From the NCBI GenBank assembly GCA_019113745.1, contig DXGV01000003.1, forward strand, positions 1 through 64,000: a stretch of 64,000 bases of DNA, read 5' to 3'. This document shows positions 25,695 to 35,984 of the stretch, one piece after another. How positions within the stretch are numbered: the stretch's first letter is position 1; each line of letters begins with the position of its first letter. Source of the stretch: Candidatus Blautia intestinavium (GTDB lineage Bacteria; Bacillota; Clostridia; Lachnospirales; Lachnospiraceae). The position numbers and the translations under genes were made by a program. The notes beneath the pieces are model-generated. The model saw only the letters and a list, made by a program, of their open reading frames with translations. It had not been told where the DNA came from and searched no databases.

Positions 25695-26525
25695 ATGAAG
25701 CAAAAAATAATTTTTCTGGATATTGACGGAACTTTTACAGAACCAGGCAGCAATGTGCCTCCGGCTACAGCCTGTGAGGCTGTGAGAAAAGCAAGGCAGG
25801 CAGGCCACCTTGTATTTCTCTGCACGGGAAGAAGCTATGGGATGATGTCAGGACTTCTGACTTACGGCTTCGACGGCGTGGTAGCCAGCGCCGGAGCCTA
25901 CATTCTGGCGGGAGAAAAAGTGATTTACGATTGTCCTCTTACGGAAAAACAGAAAAACAGCGCCATGCAGGTCCTTAAAGAAAACGGGATCTTCCGCACA
26001 TTGGAATGCAGAGACGGGGCGTATACAGACGAAGGGGTCAGAGAGTTCCTGCTGAAATGTACAAAAAACGGCGGGGGAAGCGAACTTCTTCGCTGGAGAG
26101 AGCAGATTGAAAAATCCATGAATATTCATCCAATGAGCGAATACCGGAACCAGGCCGCATATAAAATGGTGGTTATGAGCCCTTCGGCAGAAGCTCTCAT
26201 AAAGTCTCAGGAGTCTCTCAAAGATGATTTTTATATCTGTATCCAGGACAGCGGGAACAGAGATTATGTAAATGGCGAGGTTATGAACAGAAAAATCAAT
26301 AAAGGAATTGCGGTGGAATATGTCTGCAATTATTTCCATATCCCACTGGAGGATTCCGTTGGTTTCGGAGACAGTATGAACGACAAAGAGATGCTGGAAA
26401 AAACAGGGCTGGGCATTTGCATGGAAAACGGCTGCGAAAGTCTGAAGGCCGTTGCGGACGATGTTTGTCCCTCTGTGGTCGAGGACGGGATATGGAAAGC
26501 GTTTCAGAAGCACCATCTGATATAG
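25695..26525 (+). CDS. HAD-superfamily Cof-type phosphatase
   Basis: 276 residues. HAD motif I FLDIDGTFT near residues 6-14 gives the nucleophile Asp, motif II FLCTGR, and motif IV GFGDSMNDKEM; a Cof-type cap domain lies between. These soluble enzymes remove phosphate from sugar phosphates or cofactors. AAGGAG is eight bases before ATG 25695; the frame extends upstream but without a ribosome site. It may ride on the marR-MATE transcript. Confidence 0.87.
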   Translation: MKQKIIFLDIDGTFTEPGSNVPPATACEAVRKARQAGHLVFLCTGRSYGMMSGLLTYGFDGVVASAGAYILAGEKVIYDCPLTEKQKNSAMQVLKENGIFRTLECRDGAYTDEGVREFLLKCTKNGGGSELLRWREQIEKSMNIHPMSEYRNQAAYKMVVMSPSAEALIKSQESLKDDFYICIQDSGNRDYVNGEVMNRKINKGIAVEYVCNYFHIPLEDSVGFGDSMNDKEMLEKTGLGICMENGCESLKAVADDVCPSVVEDGIWKAFQKHHLI

Positions 26526-26592
26526 AGTGACAGATAATACACAGCTTTTCTCAAAAATTTACAAAGAATTTTTGGACAGAACGTTATTTTTA

Positions 26593-26621
26593 TGGAAATT
26601 ATCCAATAATCATGGTATACT
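26593..26621 (+). promoter_or_regulatory. Possible promoter of ppk2
   Basis: TGGAAA (26593-26598), 17 bases, TATACT (26616-26621). The -35 box is weak. Confidence 0.45.
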
Positions 26622-26673
26622 ATGGAAAAATAGTAACTGGAAAAAAGAAAAAGAAGAAATGAGGTGGCTGTGT

Positions 26674-28146
26674 ATGTTAAAAACCTGGAATCCCCCGGAA
26701 ATCCCGGAAAAGGAAGAGATTTCGCTGCGGCTGGACAAAGCGAGAGGAAAGCTTTATGAACTTCAGATGAAGATCAAAGAGCATAAGGTTCCGGTACTGG
26801 TCCTGTTTGAAGGATGGAGTTCCGCCGGAAAAGGAAGCATGATCGGTAAGGTGATCAGGAATATCGACCCGAGATTTTTTAAAGTGGCTACAATGGCGGC
26901 TCCTACAGAAGACGAGCGCCGCCGTCCGTTTCTGTACCGGTATATGCGTCAGATACCGGAGCAGGGGAAATTTACCTTCCTGGATTCCGGATGGATGGAA
27001 GAGACCACGAAAGCAGTGCTGGAAGACGGGCTGTCAGGAGAGGACTATGAGAAGCGGATCGACAGTATCAAACGTTTTGAGAGACAGCTTACGGATAACG
27101 GCTATCTGGTAGTAAAATATTTTATGCACATTGACAGAGACGAGCAGGCGAAACGTATGAAGGGTCTGCTTTCCGGGGAAGATACACAGTGGCGTGTACA
27201 GAAGTTCGATCAGTGGCAGAATGAACATTATGGAAAATGTGAGAAAGTCTACGACAGATATCTGAAAGATACAAATATGTCCACTTCCCCCTGGTATATC
27301 GTGGACGCCAAAAATAAAAAATGGGCGGAGCTGCAGGTGTTGGAAACTCTGGTAAGCAATATTGAAGTGGCCCTGCAGAATCAGATGCATTCTGTTCCCA
27401 TTCTTCAGAACGTTTTTCCGCTGGTAAAAATGCCGAAGCTCCAGGATGTGGAGCTGGAAGGCAAAGTGATTGAAGAAGAGGAGTACCGGAAGGAACTCAA
27501 GGAACTGCAGAAGCGTCTTGGAGAGCTTCATAACCGGGTTTACCGGAAACGTGTTCCTGTGATCATTACCTATGAAGGATGGGACGCGGCAGGCAAAGGC
27601 GGAAACATCAAGAGGATTACGGGCGCTCTGGATCCAAGAGGATATGAAGTGCATCCTATCGCAAGTCCGGAACCTCATGAGAAGGCGCGCCATTATCTCT
27701 GGAGATTCTGGACGAGGCTTCCAAAAGACGGGCATATCGCTATTTTTGACCGCACCTGGTACGGCCGCGTTATGGTGGAGCGCCTGGAGGGCTTCTGCTC
27801 GGAAAACGACTGGAAGCGCGCTTATAATGAAATGAACGAGTTTGAAAAAGAACTTTATGACTGGGGCGCTGTGATCATCAAGTTCTGGGTTCAGATCGAT
27901 AAGGACACCCAGCTTGAAAGATTTACGGACCGTCAGAACAATCCGGAGAAACGGTGGAAGATAACGGATGAGGACTGGAGAAACAGAGAGAAGTGGGATC
28001 TCTACGAGGACGCGGTAAACGAGATGCTGAAAAAGACCAGCACCACCTATGCGCCCTGGCATATTCTGGAATCTGTAGATAAAAAATACGCCCGGATCAA
28101 AGCTTTGAAAATTGTAATAGAAGAACTGGAAAAGGCCCTGGATTAA
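26674..28146 (+). CDS. ppk2: Two-domain polyphosphate kinase 2 (polyP:AMP phosphotransferase type)
   Basis: 490 residues made of two PPK2 domains in tandem. Walker A is GWSSAGKGS (about 47-55) in the first and GWDAAGKGG (about 302-310) in the second. The second domain keeps the full lid/Walker B motif FDRTWYGR, while the first has LDSGWMEE at that place and is probably structural. Fused PPK2 of this kind are known to transfer phosphate from polyphosphate to AMP. ATG 26674 has GAGGTGG upstream; the longer open frame has none. A terminator overlaps the stop codon. Confidence 0.88.
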   Translation: MLKTWNPPEIPEKEEISLRLDKARGKLYELQMKIKEHKVPVLVLFEGWSSAGKGSMIGKVIRNIDPRFFKVATMAAPTEDERRRPFLYRYMRQIPEQGKFTFLDSGWMEETTKAVLEDGLSGEDYEKRIDSIKRFERQLTDNGYLVVKYFMHIDRDEQAKRMKGLLSGEDTQWRVQKFDQWQNEHYGKCEKVYDRYLKDTNMSTSPWYIVDAKNKKWAELQVLETLVSNIEVALQNQMHSVPILQNVFPLVKMPKLQDVELEGKVIEEEEYRKELKELQKRLGELHNRVYRKRVPVIITYEGWDAAGKGGNIKRITGALDPRGYEVHPIASPEPHEKARHYLWRFWTRLPKDGHIAIFDRTWYGRVMVERLEGFCSENDWKRAYNEMNEFEKELYDWGAVIIKFWVQIDKDTQLERFTDRQNNPEKRWKITDEDWRNREKWDLYEDAVNEMLKKTSTTYAPWHILESVDKKYARIKALKIVIEELEKALD

Positions 28147-28158
28147 GGGCCTTTTCTT
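28131..28158 (+). terminator. Terminator overlapping the ppk2 stop codon
   Basis: AAAGGCCCT/AGGGCCTTT with TTTTC; the left arm encodes the last residues of PPK2. Confidence 0.85.
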
Positions 28159-28187
28159 TGTCTGATAAGCTGTATCAAAGAGTTGTG

Positions 28188-28640
28188 TTACGGTTCCATA
28201 AATTTCTTCAGCTCCTCCATAAAAGTGCTGACGTCCTTGAATTCACGGTAAACGGAGGCGAAGCGGACGTAAGCTACAGGATCCAGGTGCTGAAGATGTT
28301 CCATGACGATCTCTCCGATCTGGCTGCTGGAAATTTCCCTGTCCGCACGGTCAAAAATGGCTCCTTCGATAGAATCTATCATGGTTTCTATTTTTTCTAC
28401 AGGAATCGGTCTTTTGTAACAGGCGCGGAGAACTCCGTCCTGGATCTTGCTCCGGTCATACTGTTCCCTGGTCTGGTCTTTTTTGATCACGCTCAGCGGG
28501 ATAGTCTCTACCTTCTCGTATGTAGTGAAACGCTTTCCGCAGGACTCGCACATCCGCCTTCTTCTGATCGAGTTTGTATCTTCTACTGGCCTGGAATCAA
28601 CGACTCTTGTATTATCCTGGCCGCAAAACGGGCATCTCAT
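28188..28640 (-). CDS. nrdR: Transcriptional repressor NrdR
   Basis: 150 residues. Zinc ribbon at the N-terminus (CPFCG and CESCGKRFTTYE) followed by an ATP-cone domain (about 48-138). NrdR senses ATP/dATP and represses ribonucleotide reductase genes. The start MRCPFCG is the invariant family start; AAGGGGA precedes ATG 28640, although the frame is open for 11 more codons. Monocistronic with a strong promoter. Confidence 0.95.
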   Translation of the reverse strand: MRCPFCGQDNTRVVDSRPVEDTNSIRRRRMCESCGKRFTTYEKVETIPLSVIKKDQTREQYDRSKIQDGVLRACYKRPIPVEKIETMIDSIEGAIFDRADREISSSQIGEIVMEHLQHLDPVAYVRFASVYREFKDVSTFMEELKKFMEP

Positions 28641-28673
28641 GGCAAATTCCCCTTTCTCCCCTTTTATGGGCAC

Positions 28674-28703
28674 ATTATACTATAATTCTTATTTTTAAGT
28701 CAA
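28674..28703 (-). promoter_or_regulatory. Promoter of nrdR
   Basis: Minus strand: TTGACT (28703-28698), 18 bases, TATAAT (28679-28674). Confidence 0.8.
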
Positions 28704-28816
28704 TAAACCATGGAGAGAGTTTTCGATTTTTCGCAGCGGCTCCACATTTTAAACATCGCGTCATCAGGCATATTTAAGCTTTTTCTGAATAGGAATAAAG
28801 AAAAACAGGTATTATC

Positions 28817-29080
28817 ATGCGTTTATGCGAGCTGAAACAGAAAGAGATCATTAACACCTGCACCTGCCGGAGTCTTGGCTGCCCTATAGACGTGGAGTTC
28901 GACTGTATTACCGGACGGATCACGGCTCTGGTCGTTCCCGGACCGGGCCGTTTTTTCTGCTTTTTCGGGAGAGAAAGCGAGTATGTGATCCCCTGGAAAT
29001 GTATCTGCCAGATTGGGGACGATATTATTTTAGTGGAGATCCAGGAAGAAAAATGTTTCCACAAAGAGAGACTTCCGTGA
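28817..29080 (+). CDS. ylmC: YlmC/YmxH-family PRC-barrel sporulation-associated protein
   Basis: 87 residues of the small PRC-barrel family found in spore formers (MRLCELKQKE at the start, GRITALVVPGPG in the middle, IPWKCICQIGDDIIL at the end). It commonly lies beside sigG in Clostridia, as here (sigG begins 104 bases later). Exact role unknown. The ribosome site is weak. Confidence 0.85.
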   Translation: MRLCELKQKEIINTCTCRSLGCPIDVEFDCITGRITALVVPGPGRFFCFFGRESEYVIPWKCICQIGDDIILVEIQEEKCFHKERLP

Positions 29081-29121
29081 ATCTGTCAAGGGCTTTTATT
29101 TTTTATATTTTTCTGAAAAAA

Positions 29122-29151
29122 GTATATTTCTCCTTCAGTCTGAGAATGATT
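29122..29151 (+). promoter_or_regulatory. Possible forespore sigma (F/G) promoter of sigG
   Basis: GTATA (29122-29126), 15 bases, GAGAATGATT (29142-29151) resembles sigma-F/G promoters. sigG is known to be transcribed by these factors in related bacteria. The -10 match is partial. Confidence 0.35.
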
Positions 29152-29184
29152 TTTAGTAACAAAAGATTGAAGGAGGATGTTACG

Positions 29185-29964
29185 ATGACACTTAATAAAG
29201 TAGAGATCTGCGGGGTCAACACCTCTAAACTTCCCGTACTGAAGCCTGAGGAAAAGGAGGAACTGTTCCGCAGGATCAAAGAAGGGGATATGGAAGCCCG
29301 GGAAATGTATATCAAAGGAAATCTCAGGCTTGTATTAAGTGTTATCAAGCGTTTTCAGAACAGTGGAGAAAACGCGGACGATCTTTTTCAGATCGGCTGT
29401 ATCGGGCTTATGAAGGCCATTGACAATTTTGACGTCAGTTTAAATGTGAAATTTTCTACTTATGCGGTGCCCATGATCATCGGAGAGATCCGGAGATATT
29501 TAAGAGACAATAACAGTATTCGGGTCAGCAGATCCTTAAGAGATATTGCCTATAAAGCCATTTATGCAAAAGAAAATTACACAAAGCAGTACCTGAAGGA
29601 GCCCACTCTGGCGGAAATATCCCGGGAGATCGGGATTGAAAAGGAACTGATCGTTTACGCTATGGACGCTATCCAGAATCCTGTAAGCCTTTTTGAACCG
29701 GTCTACTCTGAAGGGGGAGATACGCTGTACGTAATGGATCAAATCAGCGACAAAAAGAACAGAGAAGATCACTGGATCGAGGATCTGTCTCTGAAAGAAG
29801 CCATGCAAAGACTGTCGGACAGAGAGCGTCATATCATTGAGATGAGATTCTATGAAGGGAAAACACAGATGGAGGTGGCGAGAGAGGTGGGGATTTCCCA
29901 GGCCCAGGTCAGCCGCCTGGAAAAGAACGCTCTGAAAAGCATGAGAAATTTTTTGAGATCATAA
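29185..29964 (+). CDS. sigG: Sporulation sigma factor SigG
   Basis: 259 residues, late forespore RNA polymerase sigma factor. The N-terminal VEICGVNTSKLPVL segment is diagnostic. Region 2 (FQIGCIGLMKAIDNFD), region 3 and region 4 with the helix-turn-helix TQMEVAREVGISQAQVSRLE are present. AAGGAGG lies seven bases before ATG 29185. Length is standard. Its presence shows that the organism belongs to a spore-forming lineage. Confidence 0.96.
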   Translation: MTLNKVEICGVNTSKLPVLKPEEKEELFRRIKEGDMEAREMYIKGNLRLVLSVIKRFQNSGENADDLFQIGCIGLMKAIDNFDVSLNVKFSTYAVPMIIGEIRRYLRDNNSIRVSRSLRDIAYKAIYAKENYTKQYLKEPTLAEISREIGIEKELIVYAMDAIQNPVSLFEPVYSEGGDTLYVMDQISDKKNREDHWIEDLSLKEAMQRLSDRERHIIEMRFYEGKTQMEVAREVGISQAQVSRLEKNALKSMRNFLRS

Positions 29965-29996
29965 AAGAGACGCCGCCCCATTGGGACGGCGCCGTC
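29961..29996 (-). terminator. Terminator of gdhA
   Basis: Minus strand: a GC-rich stem formed by GACGGCGCCGTCCC and GGGGCGGCGTC with a small bulge, followed by TCTTTTAT. It lies between the convergent sigG and gdhA. Confidence 0.6.
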
Positions 29997-30010
29997 TGTC
30001 ACTGTCAGGA

Positions 30011-31357
<1,347 letters not shown>

Positions 31358-31374
31358 TCATCCATTTTGTAAAT

Positions 31375-31392
31375 GCCGGCTTTGCCGGCCTT
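31375..31392 (-). other. Leader hairpin upstream of gdhA
   Basis: GCCGGC-AAA-GCCGGC in the 5' leader, between the -10 box and the ribosome site. It has no U-tract, so not a terminator; it may stabilise the message. Confidence 0.5.
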
Positions 31393-31399
31393 CGGGACT

Positions 31400-31428
31400 A
31401 TTATACACGAAAGTGGTAAAGTTGAAAA
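31400..31428 (-). promoter_or_regulatory. Promoter of gdhA
   Basis: Minus strand: TTTTCA (31428-31423), 17 bases, TATAAT (31405-31400). Confidence 0.6.
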
Positions 31429-31487
31429 GAGTTGAATGAAAAAAAGTTATTGTCAGACGGTTTTGAAAGAATGACGGTTTTCTGAGG

Positions 31488-31516
31488 TAGACTTAAATTG
31501 AAGAAAATGGTATACT
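31488..31516 (+). promoter_or_regulatory. Promoter of the citrate synthase gene
   Basis: TAGACT (31488-31493), 17 bases, TATACT (31511-31516). A leader of about 115 bases follows; no riboswitch fold is recognised in it. Confidence 0.65.
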
Positions 31517-31638
31517 ATACTACAGACAGCGGCCGCCGGGAGATGATTTCTGCCCTGACAGGCCGCAAATCATAGAGAAAGGGATGAGGAGGGACCTTGA
31601 TCGATCAGTGAAGATATATTTGAAAGGAGATTGCAAAA

Positions 31639-33000
31639 ATGACAGGATTTAACACAAAAGTAACACCGGAAATTGAAAAACTGACCCAGATCTGTAAAGA
31701 CCATACAACCATAGATCTGTCTCTGTACGGTAAATACGACGTAAAAAGAGGACTCCGCGATATTAACGGAAAAGGCGTTCTTGCCGGACTGACCCAGGTA
31801 TCCAACGTACAGGCTGTGAAGGTTGTGGACGGGAAAGAGGTTCCCTGTGCGGGAAGCCTTTATTACCGGGGATATAATATCAAGGATCTGACGGCAGGAT
31901 TTGTACGCGACAACCGTTTTGGATTTGAAGAGACTACCTACCTGCTCCTTTTCGGCGTACTGCCGGATAAAAAGCAGCTTGCCGATTTCAGCCATCTGCT
32001 GGCAAACCAGCGGACGCTTCCGAGAAACTTCGTAAGAGACGTCATCATGAAGGCTCCCGGCAGAGATATTATGAACGCCCTGTCCCGAAGCGTGCTGACA
32101 CTGTACTCCTACGACAACAACCCGGAAGATATCTCGCTTCCAAATGTTCTCCGGCAGTGTCTAAACCTGATCAGCGTATTTCCTCTGCTTTCTGTCTACG
32201 GATATCAGGCATATAATCATTATATCAAGGGAAAGAGCCTTTATATACATAATCCCAAAAAGGAACTTTCCACAGCGGAAAATATTCTCCGTATTCTGAG
32301 GCCGGACAAGAAGTATACGGATCTGGAAGCAAAAATTCTGGATCTCGCCCTGATCCTTCATATGGAGCATGGCGGAGGAAACAACTCTACCTTTACCACT
32401 CACGTTGTATCTTCTTCAGGAACAGATACCTATTCTACCATCGCGGCTGCCCTGGGCTCTCTGAAGGGACCAAAACACGGCGGAGCGAATATTAAAGTAA
32501 TCCGCATGTTCCAGGATATGAAGCATGCCGTTCATAACTGGGACGATGAAGACGAGGTACGTGCATATCTGAAAAAACTTCTCCATAAAGAAGCTTTTGA
32601 CAGAAGCGGTCTGATCTATGGAATGGGACACGCTATCTATTCTGTATCCGACCCGAGAGCGGAAGTCTTGAAGGGCTTTGTGGAGAGTCTTGCGAAGGAA
32701 AAAGGCCGGATGAAGGATTACCGCCTGTATTCCATGGTAGAAAGACTTGCTCCCGAGGTGATCGCGGAGGAACGCCGGATCTATAAAGGCGTAAGCGCCA
32801 ATGTGGACTTCTACAGCGGATTTGTTTACAGTATGCTGGATCTTCCGCTGGAACTTTATACGCCGATGTTCGCTGTTGCAAGGATCGTGGGCTGGAGCGC
32901 CCACCGGATGGAAGAGCTGATCAACACCGACAAGATCATCCGTCCGGCATATAAGAACGTTCTTGATTCAGCGGAATATATCCCTCTGGATGCCCGCTGA
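31639..33000 (+). CDS. gltA: Citrate synthase
   Basis: 453 residues. Condenses acetyl-CoA and oxaloacetate. The catalytic residues are in place: His280 (GPKHGGAN), His331 (GMGHAIYS) and Asp390 (NVDFYSGF). The ~60-residue N-terminal extension before the core is usual for clostridial forms. AAAGGAG lies before ATG 31639. With gdhA next door this supports an incomplete oxidative branch toward glutamate in an anaerobe. Confidence 0.94.
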   Translation: MTGFNTKVTPEIEKLTQICKDHTTIDLSLYGKYDVKRGLRDINGKGVLAGLTQVSNVQAVKVVDGKEVPCAGSLYYRGYNIKDLTAGFVRDNRFGFEETTYLLLFGVLPDKKQLADFSHLLANQRTLPRNFVRDVIMKAPGRDIMNALSRSVLTLYSYDNNPEDISLPNVLRQCLNLISVFPLLSVYGYQAYNHYIKGKSLYIHNPKKELSTAENILRILRPDKKYTDLEAKILDLALILHMEHGGGNNSTFTTHVVSSSGTDTYSTIAAALGSLKGPKHGGANIKVIRMFQDMKHAVHNWDDEDEVRAYLKKLLHKEAFDRSGLIYGMGHAIYSVSDPRAEVLKGFVESLAKEKGRMKDYRLYSMVERLAPEVIAEERRIYKGVSANVDFYSGFVYSMLDLPLELYTPMFAVARIVGWSAHRMEELINTDKIIRPAYKNVLDSAEYIPLDAR

Positions 33001-33025
33001 AAATCAAAAGCACAGGGAGAGAGAG

Positions 33026-33529
33026 ATGTTTCGATGTTTTTTTCCGGATGAATATCTGGATTCAGCCTATGAAATAGATTATGAGAAACTGTATGCAGAA
33101 GGATACAGAGGCCTTCTGTTCGACATTGACAATACGCTGGTGCCCCATGGGGCGCCGGCGGATAAAAAGGCGGTGGAACTGTTTGACCGCCTTCGGAGAA
33201 TAGGATTTAAGAGCTGCTTTTTATCGAATAACCAAAGGGAAAGAGTGGCTTCTTTTAACGAAAAGATCGGGGAGCATTTTATAGAAAATGCCCATAAACC
33301 TGCGGTTCGCAATTATGAGAGGGCAATGGAACTGCTGGGGACGAACCGCACAAATACAATCTTTATCGGAGATCAGCTTTTTACGGATATCTATGGAGCC
33401 AGAAGAACCGGGATCCACAGTATTCTTGTAAAACCGATTCATCCCAAGGAGGAGATCCAGATTGTGTTTAAGCGGTATTTGGAAAGAATCGTACTTTATT
33501 TTTACAAAAAAGAGGAGGGAACTTTATGA
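33026..33529 (+). CDS. YqeG-family HAD phosphatase
   Basis: 167 residues. HAD motif I FDIDNTLVPHG (about 30-40), motif II FLSNNQ, and late motif FIGDQLFTDIYGA. The family includes phosphatidylglycerophosphate-type phosphatases, but the substrate is not read from the sequence. ATG 33026 follows GGGAGAGAG. It overlaps the shikimate kinase gene by ATGA (33526-33529) and follows citrate synthase by 25 bases, so one transcript is likely. Confidence 0.85.
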   Translation: MFRCFFPDEYLDSAYEIDYEKLYAEGYRGLLFDIDNTLVPHGAPADKKAVELFDRLRRIGFKSCFLSNNQRERVASFNEKIGEHFIENAHKPAVRNYERAMELLGTNRTNTIFIGDQLFTDIYGARRTGIHSILVKPIHPKEEIQIVFKRYLERIVLYFYKKEEGTL

Positions 33530-34047
33530 ACCATGTGGTGATCATCGGGTTTATGGGTTCAGGTAAAACGAGAGTGGGGAAACAGCTTTCCAGAGACTTG
33601 GAACTGCCGTTTATTGATCTGGAAAAGCTGATCGTGAAAAAAATGAATCTTTCAGTAAGAGAAATGTTTGAAAGATTCGGCGAGCCTTTTTACAGAGCGC
33701 TGGAAACGGTGGCGCTGAAAGAACTGATCAAAGATACAGAGCGCAAGGTGATCTCTCTTGGAGCGGGGGCGCCCCTTCAGGAACAGAATGAAAATTATAT
33801 CAGGGAACTGGGGACGGTAGTATATCTGAAAGGCTCCCTGGAAACCTTAAGGAAGAGACTGGAAAATTCACGGAAGGATCCCCTGCTTGACGGAGACGAC
33901 AGAGACGAAAAAATTAAAAAGCTCCTGAAACAGAGAGATCCTGTATATAAAAAATTTGCGGACATTCAGGTTGTGACGGGAGTTAAACCTTTTGAGGAGC
34001 TGATCCGTGAGATTGAAGATAAATTACAGGCGTATGAAAAAAAATAG
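33526..34047 (+). CDS. aroK: Shikimate kinase
   Basis: 173 residues. P-loop GFMGSGKTRVG (about 8-18), the shikimate-binding segment FIDLEKLI, the ERFGEPFYRALE motif with the conserved Arg, and a SLGAGAP variant of the family GGG motif. Phosphorylates shikimate in the chorismate pathway. No other aro genes are near. It is translationally coupled to yqeG through an ATGA overlap. Confidence 0.88.
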   Translation: MNHVVIIGFMGSGKTRVGKQLSRDLELPFIDLEKLIVKKMNLSVREMFERFGEPFYRALETVALKELIKDTERKVISLGAGAPLQEQNENYIRELGTVVYLKGSLETLRKRLENSRKDPLLDGDDRDEKIKKLLKQRDPVYKKFADIQVVTGVKPFEELIREIEDKLQAYEKK

Positions 34048-34076
34048 TTGAAAAAAATTCCATGGTATTATAGAAT
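34048..34076 (+). promoter_or_regulatory. Promoter of efp
   Basis: TTGAAA (34048-34053, overlapping the aroK stop region), 17 bases, TAGAAT (34071-34076). Confidence 0.75.
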
Positions 34077-34114
34077 GAAAGATAGCGAACAGTACAAGAA
34101 GGAGGAAATAAACT

Positions 34115-34672
34115 ATGATTTCAGCAGGTGATTTCAAAAATGGTATCACACTTGAAATTGATGGAAATGTATGTCAGATTGTTGAATTTCAGCATGTAAA
34201 ACCTGGAAAGGGCGCTGCATTTGTCAGAACAAAATATAAAAATATCATTACAGGAGCCGTACTTGAGAAATCTTTCCGTCCTACGGAAAAATTCCCGCAG
34301 GCACGTATCGACCGTGTGGATATGAGCTACCTGTATAATGACGGTGAACTTTATAACTTCATGAATACAGAAACATATGATCAGATCGCTCTTACAGCAG
34401 AGCAGGTAGGGGATTCCCTGAAATTTGTTAAAGAAAACGATGTTGTAAAAGTATGCTCCTACAATGGAAACGTATTCGCCATCGAGCCGCCTCTGTTTGT
34501 AGAACTTGAGGTAACGGAAACAGAGCCCGGATTTGCAGGAAACACTGCTCAGGGCGCAACCAAGCCGGCGATCGTTGAGACAGGCGCTCAGGTTATGGTT
34601 CCTCTGTTTGTAAACCAGGGAGACAAATTAAAGATCGACACAAGAACAGGTGAATATCTGTCCCGAGTATAA
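34115..34672 (+). CDS. efp: Elongation factor P
   Basis: 185 residues, three beta-barrel domains; relieves ribosome stalling at proline runs. The domain I tip loop reads [10 protein letters not shown] with Lys32 at the position modified in many bacteria. The C-terminal signature [16 protein letters not shown] is complete. AAGGAGG precedes the ATG. No EpmA/EpmB genes are nearby. Own promoter and strong terminator. Confidence 0.96.
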   Translation: MISAGDFKNGITLEIDGNVCQIVEFQHVKPGKGAAFVRTKYKNIITGAVLEKSFRPTEKFPQARIDRVDMSYLYNDGELYNFMNTETYDQIALTAEQVGDSLKFVKENDVVKVCSYNGNVFAIEPPLFVELEVTETEPGFAGNTAQGATKPAIVETGAQVMVPLFVNQGDKLKIDTRTGEYLSRV

Positions 34673-34686
34673 AAAGCATATTGTTT

Positions 34687-34713
34687 CAGCCGCCGTATCC
34701 CGGCGGCTGTTTT
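34687..34713 (+). terminator. Terminator of efp
   Basis: CAGCCGCCG-TATCC-CGGCGGCTG then TTTT. Confidence 0.92.
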
Positions 34714-34817
34714 ACTGATAAAAACCATGATTTTCTGGTACGGGGGACATGGACGGGGACAGAAGGCGGAAGTATAATGAATTATCCGATCATTTCGTGA
34801 TAGAAAGGAAGTTGGCT

Positions 34818-35825
34818 ATGGAGTACAGAGTGTTAGGAAAAACAGGACTTCGCGTTTCAAAAATGGGATTCGGAGGGATTCCCATTCAGAGGATCGACAG
34901 GGAAGGAACGAAAAAGCTTCTGCAGGAGATGGCAGAAAAGGGCGTCAATTATATTGATACGGCCAGAGGATATACTGTCAGTGAAGAATATATCGGATAC
35001 GGCATGGAGGGAATCAGGGATCAGTTTATTCTGGCGACAAAATCAATGTCAAGAACAAAAGAGGCTATGGCTTTGGATGTTGAGACAAGTCTCCGGAATC
35101 TCAGAACAGACTATATTGATCTTTACCAGATCCATAATCCCAGTATGGAACAGCTTGAGCAGGTGATGGGAGAGAACGGCGCTCTGGAAGCGCTTATAGA
35201 AGCAAGGGCTGCCGGAAAGATCGGACATATCGGGATCACGGCTCATTCCACTGCGGTGTTTGAGAAAGCTCTTGAACTTGAATGGGTGGAAACAGTCATG
35301 TTCCCGTATAATATTGTGGAAAGCCAGGGAGAAGAGCTGATCAGACGCTGTGCAGAAAAGAACATTGGTTTTATCGCCATGAAACCGCTGGCAGGAGGCG
35401 CTATAGAGAATCCCACTCTGGCGCTGCGTTATGTCTGTTCCAATCCGGATATGACTGTAGTGATCCCGGGAATGGCGGAAATGTCTGAACTGGAGACGAA
35501 TATTGCGGCGTGCGAAAATACAGCGCCTCTCTCCGGGGAGGAGCAGGAGCAGATTGAAAATGTGCGGAAACTGCTTGGAACGGATTTCTGCCGCCGCTGC
35601 AATTACTGCGCGCCCTGCACAGTGGGAATCGATATTCCCAGCGTATTCCTGTTTGCAGGATATCTGCAGAGATATAATCTGGCGGAATGGGGAAAATCCC
35701 GCTACAGTACCCTGAAGGTAAAGGCATCCGCCTGTATTGAATGCGGCGAATGTGAGACAAGATGCCCCTATCATCTTCCCATCAGGGAGAAAATGAAACA
35801 GTGCGCCAAGGATATGGGAGAATAA
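34818..35825 (+). CDS. Aldo/keto reductase with C-terminal 4Fe-4S domain
   Basis: 335 residues: aldo/keto reductase TIM barrel (about 1-260; GKTGLRVSKMGFGG, catalytic Tyr in DTARGYTVSE) joined to a ferredoxin-like tail with CRRCNYCAPC and CIECGECETRCPY. The family is common in Clostridia and likely couples NAD(P)H and iron-sulfur electron transfer, substrate unknown. ATG 34818 follows AAAGGAAG; an in-frame ATG at 34749 has no ribosome site. Confidence 0.88.
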   Translation: MEYRVLGKTGLRVSKMGFGGIPIQRIDREGTKKLLQEMAEKGVNYIDTARGYTVSEEYIGYGMEGIRDQFILATKSMSRTKEAMALDVETSLRNLRTDYIDLYQIHNPSMEQLEQVMGENGALEALIEARAAGKIGHIGITAHSTAVFEKALELEWVETVMFPYNIVESQGEELIRRCAEKNIGFIAMKPLAGGAIENPTLALRYVCSNPDMTVVIPGMAEMSELETNIAACENTAPLSGEEQEQIENVRKLLGTDFCRRCNYCAPCTVGIDIPSVFLFAGYLQRYNLAEWGKSRYSTLKVKASACIECGECETRCPYHLPIREKMKQCAKDMGE

Positions 35826-35861
35826 AAACTTATTTTAGGGAATCTTTCCATTTTTTACTGG

Positions 35862-35890
35862 AAAAACTGCCTGTAATAGGGCAGTTTTTC
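35862..35890 (+). terminator. Terminator of the aldo/keto reductase gene
   Basis: AAAAACTGCC-TGTAATAG-GGCAGTTTTT, perfect 10-base stem. Confidence 0.9.
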
Positions 35891-35892
35891 TA

Positions 35893-35922
35893 TTGTATAG
35901 GAATTTCTGTTTGTGATATAAT
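35893..35922 (+). promoter_or_regulatory. Promoter of lrgAB
   Basis: TTGTAT (35893-35898), 18 bases, TATAAT (35917-35922), right behind the preceding terminator. Confidence 0.65.
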
Positions 35923-35984
35923 AACAAAAGTTGGTTTGGCCAAAAACAAAACCTGGCAGGACCATACAGAGGGAGGACAGATGT

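Noticed and set aside
31517-31638. Riboswitch in the citrate synthase leader
   Set aside because: No conserved riboswitch core or terminator/antiterminator pair could be recognised.
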